This document shows, one piece after another, positions 1 through 8,199 of a stretch of 50,906 nucleotides of DNA. Made by a program: the position numbers and the translations under genes. Below the pieces are notes generated by a model, which saw only the letters and a program-made list of their open reading frames with translations, made no database searches and was not told the origin of the DNA. The stretch comes from Bacillota bacterium (GTDB taxonomy: Bacteria > Bacillota > Clostridia > Lachnospirales > Lachnospiraceae), in assembly GCA_023416695.1 (NCBI GenBank), contig JAEZGY010000050.1:1-50906 (forward strand), in the 5' to 3' direction. The number at the start of each line of letters is the position of its first letter. Within the stretch, counting starts at the first letter, position 1.

Positions 1-57
1 TATAATGAAGTAACCTTGAAAACAAGGTAAATCAATACAAGAAAAGAGGAGTAAGTT

Positions 58-972
58 ATGTATATTATTCACTCGTTTCTTCGTAGCTTTAAGGATAAGT
101 TAAGATATTTTAGACTTGATAAGTATCGACCTATCGTCATGATAACTGCATATTCATTAATCGCTGTTATCCTAATCCTTTCAGCTGGGTACTATTACGG
201 TTATACTACAGATACCGTTACAGTGCAGGCCAAAGCAAGCTTTGATACATATAAGCTTGAGGAAGAAGAAACAGATTTATCTGCAGAGCAGGACGCAGAT
301 GATGTAGCGACAACAATCGAGGATAAGAATACGAATTATATGGAACTAGGTACACTAGACGGAATGTTTAACATGGCAGCAGTTCAGGTAAGAGATATAC
401 AAGATGTAGAAGAAGAGATAGATTTAGCTTCCGATGTTCAGAATCAGCGTAAAACAAACCTTGCTAGAGTAAATGCAAAAGTAGAGAGAGAATCAAAGCT
501 TGAGCAGGAAGAAGCGGCAAAGAAGCAAGCAAAAGAAGCATCGGCAAAAGAAGCTGCGAAAGAGGCAGCAAATGAGTATAAGATTAACTTAAATCAAGCT
601 GATATTAGTATTTTAGAGCGTCTAGTACAAGCAGAAGCAGGAAATCAAGACATAAAAGGCAGAATGCTTGTAGCTAATGTAGTAATTAATCGTTATAAAA
701 GTTCTAGATTCCCTAATACGATTAAGGGTGTCATTTTCCAACATTCTGGTAGATCCTATCAATTCTCTCCTGCAAAGAGTGGTAGTATCTATAGAGTTGA
801 GGTTACTGATACCACAAGAGAGGCTGTGGATCGTGTGTTAAAAGGAGAAGACTATTCTCAAGGGTCCCTGTTCTTTGTTGCAAGAAGAGTAGCCAATCCT
901 AACAGTTTGAGTTGGTTTGATCGCAAGCTTACCCGCCTGTTTACCCATGGCGGACATACGTTTTACAAGTAG
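58..972 (+). CDS. SleB-like cell wall hydrolase, membrane anchored
   Basis: Predicted peptidoglycan (spore cortex type) hydrolase of 304 residues. A basic N-terminus is followed by a single hydrophobic segment at about residues 28-48, which reads as a signal anchor. An acidic, then Lys/Ala/Glu-rich low-complexity linker covers about 60-185. The C-terminal 115 residues match the SleB/CwlJ hydrolase domain (Hydrolase_2): the QAEAGN motif carries the likely catalytic Glu193, followed by VANVVINR, a QFSP element and the closing GGHTFYK. Classical SleB proteins carry an N-terminal peptidoglycan-binding domain, which is absent here, so a vegetative or sporulation wall-remodelling role is possible instead of a true germination enzyme. 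A GAGGAG-type ribosome site precedes the ATG. The gene stands alone, closed by a strong terminator. Confidence 0.85.
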   Translation: MYIIHSFLRSFKDKLRYFRLDKYRPIVMITAYSLIAVILILSAGYYYGYTTDTVTVQAKASFDTYKLEEEETDLSAEQDADDVATTIEDKNTNYMELGTLDGMFNMAAVQVRDIQDVEEEIDLASDVQNQRKTNLARVNAKVERESKLEQEEAAKKQAKEASAKEAAKEAANEYKINLNQADISILERLVQAEAGNQDIKGRMLVANVVINRYKSSRFPNTIKGVIFQHSGRSYQFSPAKSGSIYRVEVTDTTREAVDRVLKGEDYSQGSLFFVARRVANPNSLSWFDRKLTRLFTHGGHTFYK

Positions 973-977
973 TAAGG

Positions 978-1030
978 ATAGGGACAGCTGTAATGTCTAT
1001 AAATGAGACAGCTGTCCCTATTTACTTTTT
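978..1030 (+). terminator. Rho-independent terminator after the SleB-like gene
   Basis: A perfect 14-bp inverted repeat (978-991 with 1008-1021) is followed by a T-rich run. It begins six bases after the stop codon. Confidence 0.85.
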
Positions 1031-1042
1031 TATGCATAATCA

Positions 1043-1071
1043 TTGTATACTAAGATGAAAAATGTTATAAT
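1043..1071 (+). promoter_or_regulatory. Predicted sigma-A promoter for thrC
   Basis: TTGTAT at 1043-1048 and a perfect TATAAT at 1066-1071 are separated by 17 bases. The start codon of thrC lies about 30 bases downstream. Confidence 0.65.
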
Positions 1072-1104
1072 ACAAAAAAATTGTGAAAAGGAATGAAGGC
1101 TAAG

Positions 1105-2589
1105 ATGTTACAGTATAAGAGCACTAGAAGTGAAAAGGAAACTGTATCGGCATCACAGGCAATATTACAGGGTTTAGCTTCTGATGGCGGTTTATTTGTT
1201 CCAAGTGAGATTCCTACCTTAGGAGTATCCATAGAAGAATTAGCAAAGATGTCATACCAGGAGATTGCATATGAAGTAATGAAGCTGTTTCTAACGGATT
1301 TTACAGAAGCAGAGTTAAAGTATTGTATAGACAATGCATATGATGAGAAGTTTGATACAAGGGAAATCGCACCAATTGTAAAAGCAGAGGATGCTTATTA
1401 TTTAGAATTGTTTCATGGTTCTACGATTGCTTTTAAGGACATGGCCTTATCTATACTACCATACCTATTAACTACTGCGGCAAAGAAGAATGACGTAAAA
1501 AATGAGATTGTAATTCTTACCGCAACCTCAGGAGACACTGGAAAAGCAGCATTAGCAGGGTTTGCTGATGTAGAAGGCACTAGAATCATAGTATTCTATC
1601 CGAAGAATGGGGTTAGTCCAATTCAAGAAAAGCAAATGGTAACTCAAAAGGGACAAAATACATATGTAGTCGGAATTAAAGGTAATTTTGATGATGCACA
1701 AAGTGGCGTAAAAGACATGTTTAACAACAAAGAGTTAGCAGAAGCTATGGATCGGGCGGGGTATCAATTCTCCTCTGCTAATTCCATTAACATTGGTCGT
1801 CTAGTTCCTCAAGTTGTTTACTACGTGTATGCATATTCCAGATTAGTTAAGGACGGCGAGATTAAAGCAGGGGAAAGAATTAATGTTGTGGTTCCAACAG
1901 GGAACTTTGGTAATATTCTTGCTGCCTACTATGCTAAGAATATGGGACTTCCTATTGATAAATTAATTTGTGCATCCAATGATAATAAGGTATTGTTTGA
2001 CTTCTTTAAGTCTGGTACCTATAATAGAAATCGTGAGTTTATCTTAACTAGCTCTCCTTCTATGGACATTCTAATCTCTAGTAATTTAGAACGACTTATT
2101 TATAAAATTGCTGGGGAAGATGCAGAAAAAAATGCATGCTTTATGAATGAGTTATCGAAGCTAGGAGTTTATCATATTACAGATGAGATGAAGGAAGCAT
2201 TGGTTGACTTTATAGGTGGATATGCGGACGAAGAGGCTACCGCTACAACTATTAAAGAGTTATACGAGAAGACAGGGTATGTGATTGATACGCATACAGC
2301 AGTTGCAGCTTGTGTATATAATGAATATAAGACCAACACAAAAGACAGCACAAAGACCATTATTGCATCTACTGCTAGTCCATATAAATTTACAAGAAGT
2401 GTAATGAATGCCATTGATCCTGCTTATGACAGCAAGACGGATTTTGAATTAGTGGATGAGCTTAATAAGCTTAGCAAAGTGAAGATTCCTACTGCAATAG
2501 AAGAAATTAGAGAGGCTAATATTCTTCATGATACTATATGCGCAACTGAAGAAATGCAGAGTACAGTAGAACATATTCTTGGATTATAA
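1105..2589 (+). CDS. thrC: Threonine synthase
   Basis: PLP enzyme converting O-phosphohomoserine to threonine in the cytoplasm, the last step of threonine synthesis. The protein is 494 residues long, the size of the long (class 2, fungal/E. coli-like) threonine synthases. The N-terminus MLQYKSTR and the ASDGGLFVP stretch are typical. The PLP lysine is Lys111 in HGSTIAFKDMA. TATSGDTGKAALAG is the phosphate-binding glycine region, and VPTGNFGN is also conserved. An upstream in-frame ATG at 1093 exists, but the purine-rich site GAAGG at 1095-1099 sits six bases before the ATG at 1105, and family members start like the shorter form. It is apparently monocistronic; no other threonine genes adjoin it. 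Confidence 0.93.
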   Translation: MLQYKSTRSEKETVSASQAILQGLASDGGLFVPSEIPTLGVSIEELAKMSYQEIAYEVMKLFLTDFTEAELKYCIDNAYDEKFDTREIAPIVKAEDAYYLELFHGSTIAFKDMALSILPYLLTTAAKKNDVKNEIVILTATSGDTGKAALAGFADVEGTRIIVFYPKNGVSPIQEKQMVTQKGQNTYVVGIKGNFDDAQSGVKDMFNNKELAEAMDRAGYQFSSANSINIGRLVPQVVYYVYAYSRLVKDGEIKAGERINVVVPTGNFGNILAAYYAKNMGLPIDKLICASNDNKVLFDFFKSGTYNRNREFILTSSPSMDILISSNLERLIYKIAGEDAEKNACFMNELSKLGVYHITDEMKEALVDFIGGYADEEATATTIKELYEKTGYVIDTHTAVAACVYNEYKTNTKDSTKTIIASTASPYKFTRSVMNAIDPAYDSKTDFELVDELNKLSKVKIPTAIEEIREANILHDTICATEEMQSTVEHILGL

Positions 2590-2626
2590 GATTTTTGTAA
2601 TATATAAAAAATAACCCAAAAGGGTG

Positions 2627-2671
2627 ATGACGTGTGGAGTAAATACCTATACAATAGTATTAGATATGTAA
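2627..2671 (+). CDS. Possible 14-residue leader peptide
   Basis: A short frame opens with ATG just after an AAAAGGGTG purine stretch and reads MTCGVNTYTIVLDM. It ends nine bases before a sequence (2680-2686) that can pair with codons 8-9 of the frame, and about 16 bases before a strong terminator hairpin (2688-2722). That geometry resembles translational attenuation leaders. The evidence is positional only, and chance short frames are common. Confidence 0.25.
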   Translation: MTCGVNTYTIVLDM

Positions 2672-2687
2672 GGGGAGACTTGTATAT

Positions 2688-2724
2688 AAAAGGTACCATA
2701 GCGTTTTGCAATGGTACCTTTTTA
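2688..2724 (+). terminator. Terminator or attenuator hairpin between thrC and the thioesterase
   Basis: A 12-bp perfect stem (2688-2699 with 2711-2722) has an 11-base loop and a short T-rich tail. It lies 98 bases after thrC and 85 bases ahead of the thioesterase start, so it could end thrC or attenuate the downstream gene. Confidence 0.7.
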
Positions 2725-2807
2725 CGTTATCAATCATAACACTCATTATTTTGGAAACAATGTTTACCATAAAGAAAGAGAGTAAGCAGATAAGGAGAGA
2801 ACTATTT

Positions 2808-3281
2808 ATGGAACATGAGAAACTAGTAATTGATTCACAGACAGAGCATACCCAGATTGTTATGACATCCCATATTAATGGAGCAAAGAGGCTTTTTGGT
2901 GGTCAACTAGTTGAGTGGATCGATGTGGTGGCCGGTGTTGTGGGAAGAAGACATAGTGGTTGTAATATTACAACAGCTGCCATTGATAATCTGCAGTTTA
3001 AGTCTGGTGCTTACCTAAATGATATTTTGGTTCTAATTGGGAAGATTACTTATGTAGGGAATAGCTCTATGGAAGTCCGTGTGGATACCTATGTAGAGGA
3101 AGCGGATGGGACAAGAAGAGCCATTAACCGTGCTTATCTAGTTTTGGTAGCATTAGATGAGAATGAGGTTCCAGTTCGTGTACCAAGATTAAAGCTAACG
3201 ACGGAAATGGAAAAAGCGGAATGGGAAGGTGCAGTGAAAAGAGAACAGTATCGCTTGCATCGAAGATTGGAAGGTTTCTAA
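2808..3281 (+). CDS. Acyl-CoA thioesterase, hotdog fold
   Basis: Hotdog-fold thioesterase of 157 residues, related to the YciA/ACOT-type acyl-CoA hydrolases that split fatty acyl-CoA into acid and CoA in the cytoplasm. The family core is visible: TSHINGAKRLFGGQLVEWID near residues 18-37 holds the conserved Gly-Gly-x-Leu and acidic residue of the hotdog helix, and the later VRVDTYVEE strand is typical. The frame extends further upstream, but an AAGGAGA site at 2792-2798 precedes the ATG at 2808 at good spacing, and the extra upstream residues would be a non-conserved hydrophobic stretch. Natural substrate unknown. It lies behind a hairpin that may attenuate transcription. Confidence 0.85.
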   Translation: MEHEKLVIDSQTEHTQIVMTSHINGAKRLFGGQLVEWIDVVAGVVGRRHSGCNITTAAIDNLQFKSGAYLNDILVLIGKITYVGNSSMEVRVDTYVEEADGTRRAINRAYLVLVALDENEVPVRVPRLKLTTEMEKAEWEGAVKREQYRLHRRLEGF

Positions 3282-3298
3282 ATCAAAATAAGTGAGGG

Positions 3299-3337
3299 AG
3301 GATTTCTTACAAAGTTGTAAGAAATCCTTTCTTTTTG
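3299..3337 (+). terminator. Rho-independent terminator after the thioesterase
   Basis: A 12-bp stem (3299-3310 with 3317-3328) with a 6-base loop is followed by a T-rich tract. Confidence 0.85.
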
Positions 3338-3519
3338 TATAAAGGAATTACTATGGTAAAAGGCCTATAATAGCATTGTTAGAGATTCACGTAACTCTTA
3401 AGATCGCCTTTAAATCGAATATTGCTTGAGAAACAGAAAGGCTCAAGGTATGATAAAGGTAAGGAAAAGTACCATAAATTATAGCAGAAAATGTAGAGGA
3501 TAAACAGGAAGGTAGTAAG

Positions 3520-4227
3520 ATGAAATCATATAACATTCTAATCGTAGAAGATGAGAAGGAAATTACAGATGGAATAGGCATTTATTTGGGCAACCAAGGG
3601 TATCACATTTTTAAGGCGTATAATGGCATGGAAGGGCTAGAAATTCTTGATAAAGAGACCATTCATTTGGTCATTGTCGATATCATGATGCCTATCATGG
3701 ATGGAATTACAATGGTTATGAAACTTCGTCAGACCTTTGATTTTCCGGTTATAATGTTATCTGCTAAGTCAGAGGACATGGATAAGGTGACAGGATTAAA
3801 TGTTGGGGCAGATGATTATATGACAAAGCCTTTTCAACCAATTGAATTAATCGCTAGAGTAAACTCTCATTTAAGACGGTATGAGAGATATCTAAATCTA
3901 GTGGATAAGGCAGTTTCCTCCACAAACTTATTTCGAATCGGTGGGTTAGAACTGAACGTGGATAGTATGGAGCTCACAGTAGATGGTACCCCTGTTAAGC
4001 TCACACCGATGGAATTTAAGATTTTACACCTCCTTATGAAATATCCAAATCGTGTCTTTTCTGCAGATGAGATTTATGAACGGGTATGGAATGAGATTCC
4101 TGTTAACACAGATACCATTATGGTGCATATAAGACGAATACGTGAAAAGATAGAAATTAATCCGAAGCAACCAAGATATCTAAAAGTTGTATGGGGGGTA
4201 GGATATAAAATTGAAAGTGAGAAATAA
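3520..4227 (+). CDS. OmpR/PhoB-family response regulator (first system)
   Basis: DNA-binding response regulator of 235 residues. The receiver domain (about 4-118) has the acidic pair Glu-Asp near residue 9, the phosphoacceptor Asp54 in VIVDIMMPIMDG, and the conserved Lys in MTKPFQP. The C-terminal winged helix (about 135-232) is of OmpR type, with TPMEFKILHLLM and VRRIREKIE-like elements ending in VWGVGYKI. AGGAAGG lies upstream of the ATG. The downstream sensor kinase frame overlaps its 3' end, so the pair is translationally coupled. Target genes cannot be told from the sequence. Confidence 0.92.
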   Translation: MKSYNILIVEDEKEITDGIGIYLGNQGYHIFKAYNGMEGLEILDKETIHLVIVDIMMPIMDGITMVMKLRQTFDFPVIMLSAKSEDMDKVTGLNVGADDYMTKPFQPIELIARVNSHLRRYERYLNLVDKAVSSTNLFRIGGLELNVDSMELTVDGTPVKLTPMEFKILHLLMKYPNRVFSADEIYERVWNEIPVNTDTIMVHIRRIREKIEINPKQPRYLKVVWGVGYKIESEK

Positions 4228-6523
4228 GCAGGTGACAGAAGTGAAGAGGAAACCTAATTTTATAGTTACAATAGTAGTTGTTCTCATACTGGCAACTGGA
4301 ACGCTTACTCTATATGAGGTAGTTACAAAGGTCTTAAAGATGAGTAATGAGAAGTTTGAGAATGCAGGATATACCTTTGATGATGAGTATTTTATTCATA
4401 ATCTTAGAAACTTTAGTTATGTAAATGGAGTTAAATTACTAACGGAGAAAGACGAAAGAGCAGCAGATGTTTTCTTGGATTTAACCTATATAGCAGAGGA
4501 AGATAAAGAATTTGTAAAAAGACAATTTGAAGAACGTATTAATAACTGGAGTAATATCAGTGAATGGTATCAAAATTTACAGTATTATGTATATTCTCCT
4601 TCTAGTAATCAAAGCTATTTCAATAATTCGGGGCTATCTAACATGCTTACCACAAAGGAGCCGGAGAAGGAACTTAAGGAGTATCAGTTTTTAACTATCA
4701 TGAACTATGATGAGAGTGGAAACGTAAGTATTAAGTACTTACGAGGTGGGAATATTCTTTACTTTGAGAATACTCTAAATGCCCTAGGTATGATTGATTC
4801 AAGCGAAGTGACTCGAAATTTGGAATTGTACGCTGATCAAACTTACGAAAACTATTTAAATGAGCAAGGTATTAAAGTAAAGGAGTATCAGGATGTTAGC
4901 TTTACCGAGGAAAAGTATCCAAACTTTCGGGATCTAAACTTAATTAAACCGATTAAGAATGTGACCTTTATCTATGGTATACCTAAGGAGTTAAAATATT
5001 CTGATGGCATCAGTAATATTATCTGGAATCAAAAAATGGAGTCTGTTCAATCGGCAAATAATATAATTCTATGGATATTACTAGGTGGGATGCTAGTTGC
5101 CGCTTTGCTTGCTCTTTTTATACCATACAGGTTTTTAAAAGAGGGTGTGTTTGCTAGAGTATTCTTGCGTTTTTATACAGAACTACTGCTGGGAATTTAT
5201 TGTGGAGCAATGGTTGGTATTATGGTATTGGTTGATTATATTACAGATAAAATAATTTATCCAGAAGGTAGATTAACGGATTTACCTAGTAACATAAATT
5301 CAATGTTAGAACATGGACTATATCTAGTAGGTTTTTTCCTTAGTTTATGTGTAGCATATCTTTTTGTTGTTACAGTTAAACATATCTTCCATCTAGGATT
5401 CTTTTCATATCTAAAAGAAAAAAGTATTGTAATACGCTGTGGAGTTATTGCGGGGAGGAAAATAAATGAGTGTTATCAGTGGATAACCACCTTGGAGCTT
5501 AGTGAGAAGGGCATGAAGAGGATACTTCTACTAGTAGGAATTCATACAATTATTACTTTAGTCTTATGTGCTATATGGTTCTTTGGGATACCGTTTGCCA
5601 TACTATATAATGTATGTATTGGGATTGTACTGATAAAAAAATACAAACTGATTAAAGGACAGTATGAGTCCTTACTAGATAGTGCAAAGAATATTATGGC
5701 AGGAGATGTAGATACTTTAATTGAGGAGGACATGGGAGTGTTTAACCCAGTTCGTGATGAGTTGAATCGCTTACGAGATGGATTAAAGCATGCGGTAGAA
5801 GAAGAAGTCAAAAGTCAGAACATGAAGACGGAGCTGATTACCAATGTTTCTCATGATTTAAAAACCCCACTGACTTCCATTATCACCTACGTAGACCTAC
5901 TAAAAAGTGATACTCTTACAGAAGAGGAGCGGATGGAGTATGTAGGGATACTAGAAGGAAAATCCCAACGTTTAAAGGGGTTGATTGAAGATTTATTTGA
6001 AATGAGTAAAACGAGTAGTAAAAATCTCGTGTTATCCTATCAAAATATAGACTTAATCACCTTATTAAAAGAAGTCCTAGTGGAATTTGAGGATAAGCTA
6101 GAACAGGCGTCCCTTCAAGTAAAGACTGATTATCAAGAGAATCAGATGGTTTGCTACTTGGACAGCGAGAAGAGTTACCGAGTATTTGAGAATCTCTTTG
6201 GCAATGTTGTAAAGTATGCCATGTCAAATACACGAGTTTATATTACAGCCATGAAAACAGAAAAAGAGGCTATCATCACCATAAAAAATATTTCTCATAC
6301 AGAAATTAACTATCAGGGAGAAGAACTATTTGAACGCTTTATTCGAGGTGATCTATCCAGAAATACAGAAGGCTCTGGTCTTGGACTTGCAATAGCCAAA
6401 GGATTGACTGAAGCACAAGGGGGCACTATAGGAATTGAAGTGGATGGAGATTTGTTTAAAGTAACCATAAGATTTCCTTTAGTAAGCAATAGGAATGAGG
6501 ATGAAGTATTATTAAAAGAGTAA
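4211..6523 (+). CDS. Sensor histidine kinase with about six membrane segments
   Basis: Partner kinase of the preceding regulator, 770 residues if the TTG at 4211 is used. One N-terminal membrane helix (about 17-39) precedes an extracytoplasmic region of about 240 residues. Five more hydrophobic segments follow at roughly 284-306, 321-345, 369-389, 434-458 and 461-476. Next come a coiled linker, the DHp motif NVSHDLKTP with phosphorylated His548, and an ATPase domain with an N box (ENLFGNVVKYA) and GSGLGLAIAKG. The multi-span sensor is larger than usual. The start is uncertain: GTG at 4217, 4232 or 4241 also fit, and 4241 has an AGGTGA upstream. Ligand unknown. Confidence 0.88.
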   Translation: MKVRNKQVTEVKRKPNFIVTIVVVLILATGTLTLYEVVTKVLKMSNEKFENAGYTFDDEYFIHNLRNFSYVNGVKLLTEKDERAADVFLDLTYIAEEDKEFVKRQFEERINNWSNISEWYQNLQYYVYSPSSNQSYFNNSGLSNMLTTKEPEKELKEYQFLTIMNYDESGNVSIKYLRGGNILYFENTLNALGMIDSSEVTRNLELYADQTYENYLNEQGIKVKEYQDVSFTEEKYPNFRDLNLIKPIKNVTFIYGIPKELKYSDGISNIIWNQKMESVQSANNIILWILLGGMLVAALLALFIPYRFLKEGVFARVFLRFYTELLLGIYCGAMVGIMVLVDYITDKIIYPEGRLTDLPSNINSMLEHGLYLVGFFLSLCVAYLFVVTVKHIFHLGFFSYLKEKSIVIRCGVIAGRKINECYQWITTLELSEKGMKRILLLVGIHTIITLVLCAIWFFGIPFAILYNVCIGIVLIKKYKLIKGQYESLLDSAKNIMAGDVDTLIEEDMGVFNPVRDELNRLRDGLKHAVEEEVKSQNMKTELITNVSHDLKTPLTSIITYVDLLKSDTLTEEERMEYVGILEGKSQRLKGLIEDLFEMSKTSSKNLVLSYQNIDLITLLKEVLVEFEDKLEQASLQVKTDYQENQMVCYLDSEKSYRVFENLFGNVVKYAMSNTRVYITAMKTEKEAIITIKNISHTEINYQGEELFERFIRGDLSRNTEGSGLGLAIAKGLTEAQGGTIGIEVDGDLFKVTIRFPLVSNRNEDEVLLKE

Positions 6524-6534
6524 TAAAATAAATT

Positions 6535-6572
6535 AAAATAACCCATTTTGCTAGACAAAATGGGTTATTTTT
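6535..6572. terminator. Bidirectional terminator between convergent genes
   Basis: A perfect 16-bp stem (6535-6550 with 6556-6571) with a 5-base loop has an A tract on one side and a T tract on the other. It serves the kinase gene rightwards and the Ig-like gene leftwards; the stop codon of the latter lies in the stem. Confidence 0.88.
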
Positions 6573-7242
6573 TCGTTTTACCATTTACGGTAACAACGCA
6601 TTTATCAAATTTTTTATTTCCAATGGAAACGGTAATGACTGCAGTTCCTTTTCTTATTCCTTTAATAATACCAGACGAAGTGACAGTGACAATCTTTGAA
6701 TTAGAAGATAAAAACCTTGGGGATTCTGCAGAAAACTTAGGTTTTACAATAGGATTGAGGTCCTTTTGTTCTCCTAGTTTTATAGAAAGCTTTGATTCTG
6801 GTATTACTACACTAATGGCAGCAGGTCCTACGGAAACTCTACAGGTTAATCTTCTTAAAATCAGACTTTTATAACTTACAGTAGCCACAATAGATACATT
6901 ACCATTCTTAACCCCTGTGATGATGCCCTTATTATTTACGGTAGCGATTCGATCATTCTTGCTTTTATAAGTCACTCTGTAGTTAGAAGGTAGCCTTGAT
7001 ACTTTTAATCTAAATGATTTGCCTTTAATTAATTTGTATTTATTGTAGTTCAATCTATATGATGAGAGAGATTGAAAGGAATTAACAGAGGTAATTGAGA
7101 GTTTACTAGAATTACTATACGGATTTCTAGATGAACTAGAGAAGGCTTGGGCAGGTATGGCTTGCCAAAAAACTATACAGAAACATAATAGTATATTGAT
7201 CATGCCAAAAAGGCGCTTTCTTGGATTTGTATTTGTTGCCAA
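6565..7242 (-). CDS. Secreted protein with two bacterial Ig-like (BIG2) domains
   Basis: Predicted exported protein of 225 residues. An N-terminal signal peptide (hydrophobic core about 12-26, likely cleavage after PAQA near residue 33) is followed by a Ser/Asn-rich spacer. Two repeats then match the BIG2 Ig-like fold, at about 65-135 and 145-220. Each carries the marker pattern of a self-versus-time statement: RIATVNNKGIITGVKNGNVS and IVTVTSSGIIKGIRKGTAVI. No catalytic domain, anchor or sorting signal is visible, so an adhesion or structural role outside the cell is likely but unproven. The start is TTG with GGGAGG seven bases upstream. It lies between two two-component systems on the opposite strand, which may or may not be meaningful. 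Confidence 0.8.
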   Translation of the reverse strand: MATNTNPRKRLFGMINILLCFCIVFWQAIPAQAFSSSSRNPYSNSSKLSITSVNSFQSLSSYRLNYNKYKLIKGKSFRLKVSRLPSNYRVTYKSKNDRIATVNNKGIITGVKNGNVSIVATVSYKSLILRRLTCRVSVGPAAISVVIPESKLSIKLGEQKDLNPIVKPKFSAESPRFLSSNSKIVTVTSSGIIKGIRKGTAVITVSIGNKKFDKCVVTVNGKTKK

Positions 7243-7404
7243 CTAGGTTTCCTCCCTTATGTGATATGTAATAAATGGTATCCAAAAGTTATGTCATAAA
7301 AAAGTCAGACACATAACATAAGTATGATATGGATATGTCAAAATGATTTATAATGTAAGAAATCTAGTTAAGGGTTGATATGATTTAACCTGTAGTTCTT
7401 GGTG

Positions 7405-7433
7405 TTGATGTGGTAAAACCACTTTGGTATAAT
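7405..7433 (+). promoter_or_regulatory. Predicted promoter for the second two-component system
   Basis: TTGATG at 7405-7410 and TATAAT at 7428-7433 are separated by exactly 17 bases. The regulator starts about 49 bases downstream of the -10 box. Confidence 0.65.
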
Positions 7434-7481
7434 AAAAATAGATTTAATGTAAAACAAGATTGATGAATTGGGAGGATTGCT

Positions 7482-8180
7482 ATGGAATTTATACTGGTTG
7501 CAGATGATAATAAAGATATTACGGATATACTGTCTAATTATGCAAAAAGGGAAGGATATACTCCTTTAGTAGCAAAGGATGGGAAAGAAGCCTATAGTTT
7601 GTTTTTACAGTATAATCCAAGTGTTGTTCTATTAGATGTTATGATGCCTGAAATGGATGGCTTTGATGTATGTCGAAAAATTCGTAAGAAATCCCAAGTA
7701 CCTATCATTCTTATTAGTGCCAAGGGAGAGGATTATGAGAAAATTATGGGGCTTGATATAGGAGCAGATGATTTTATTGTAAAACCATTTAGCCCAAGTG
7801 AGGTTATGGCTAGAGTGAGGGCAGTTCTTAGAAGAATGAAGCCTTTAGAAGACGTCGCTAGTAATGAGAAGGAGATATGTATAGCGAATTTGCGTATTAA
7901 TATAGAGGAGTACTCTCTGTATGTTGGCACAACGCAGATTAAGCTCACCAAGAAAGAAATAGAGACTATGTGGATGTTGGCAAGTAATCCAAATAAAGTA
8001 TTTACTCGAGACAACCTGTTAGATAGTCTTTGGGGATATGACTACTATGGAGATAGTAGAACAGTGGATTCTCATATTAAGCGATTAAGAGCAAAACTAG
8101 ATGAGATTGAACATCCATTATGGTCCATAAAAACCATATGGGGAATGGGATATAAATTAGAACTAGAAAAACCAGAGTAG
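7482..8180 (+). CDS. OmpR/PhoB-family response regulator (second system)
   Basis: Response regulator of 232 residues. The receiver domain shows the acidic patch ADDN near residue 8, phosphoacceptor Asp52 in LLDVMMPEMDG, and Lys in IVKPFSP. A winged-helix effector of OmpR type fills about 128-229, with LTKKEIETMWML, RTVDSHIKRLRAKL and the end motif WGMGYKLE. A GGGAGG site precedes the ATG. The kinase gene follows after about 19 bases, so the two form an operon with their own promoter. Its regulon is unknown. Confidence 0.92.
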   Translation: MEFILVADDNKDITDILSNYAKREGYTPLVAKDGKEAYSLFLQYNPSVVLLDVMMPEMDGFDVCRKIRKKSQVPIILISAKGEDYEKIMGLDIGADDFIVKPFSPSEVMARVRAVLRRMKPLEDVASNEKEICIANLRINIEEYSLYVGTTQIKLTKKEIETMWMLASNPNKVFTRDNLLDSLWGYDYYGDSRTVDSHIKRLRAKLDEIEHPLWSIKTIWGMGYKLELEKPE

Positions 8181-8199
8181 AGAGCTAGGGGCTTTGTTT

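Noticed and set aside
6548..6874. Rightward reading frame of 108 codons after the first kinase
   Set aside because: It starts within a terminator stem and is antisense to the secreted Ig-like gene, which has a signal peptide, domain matches and a ribosome site.
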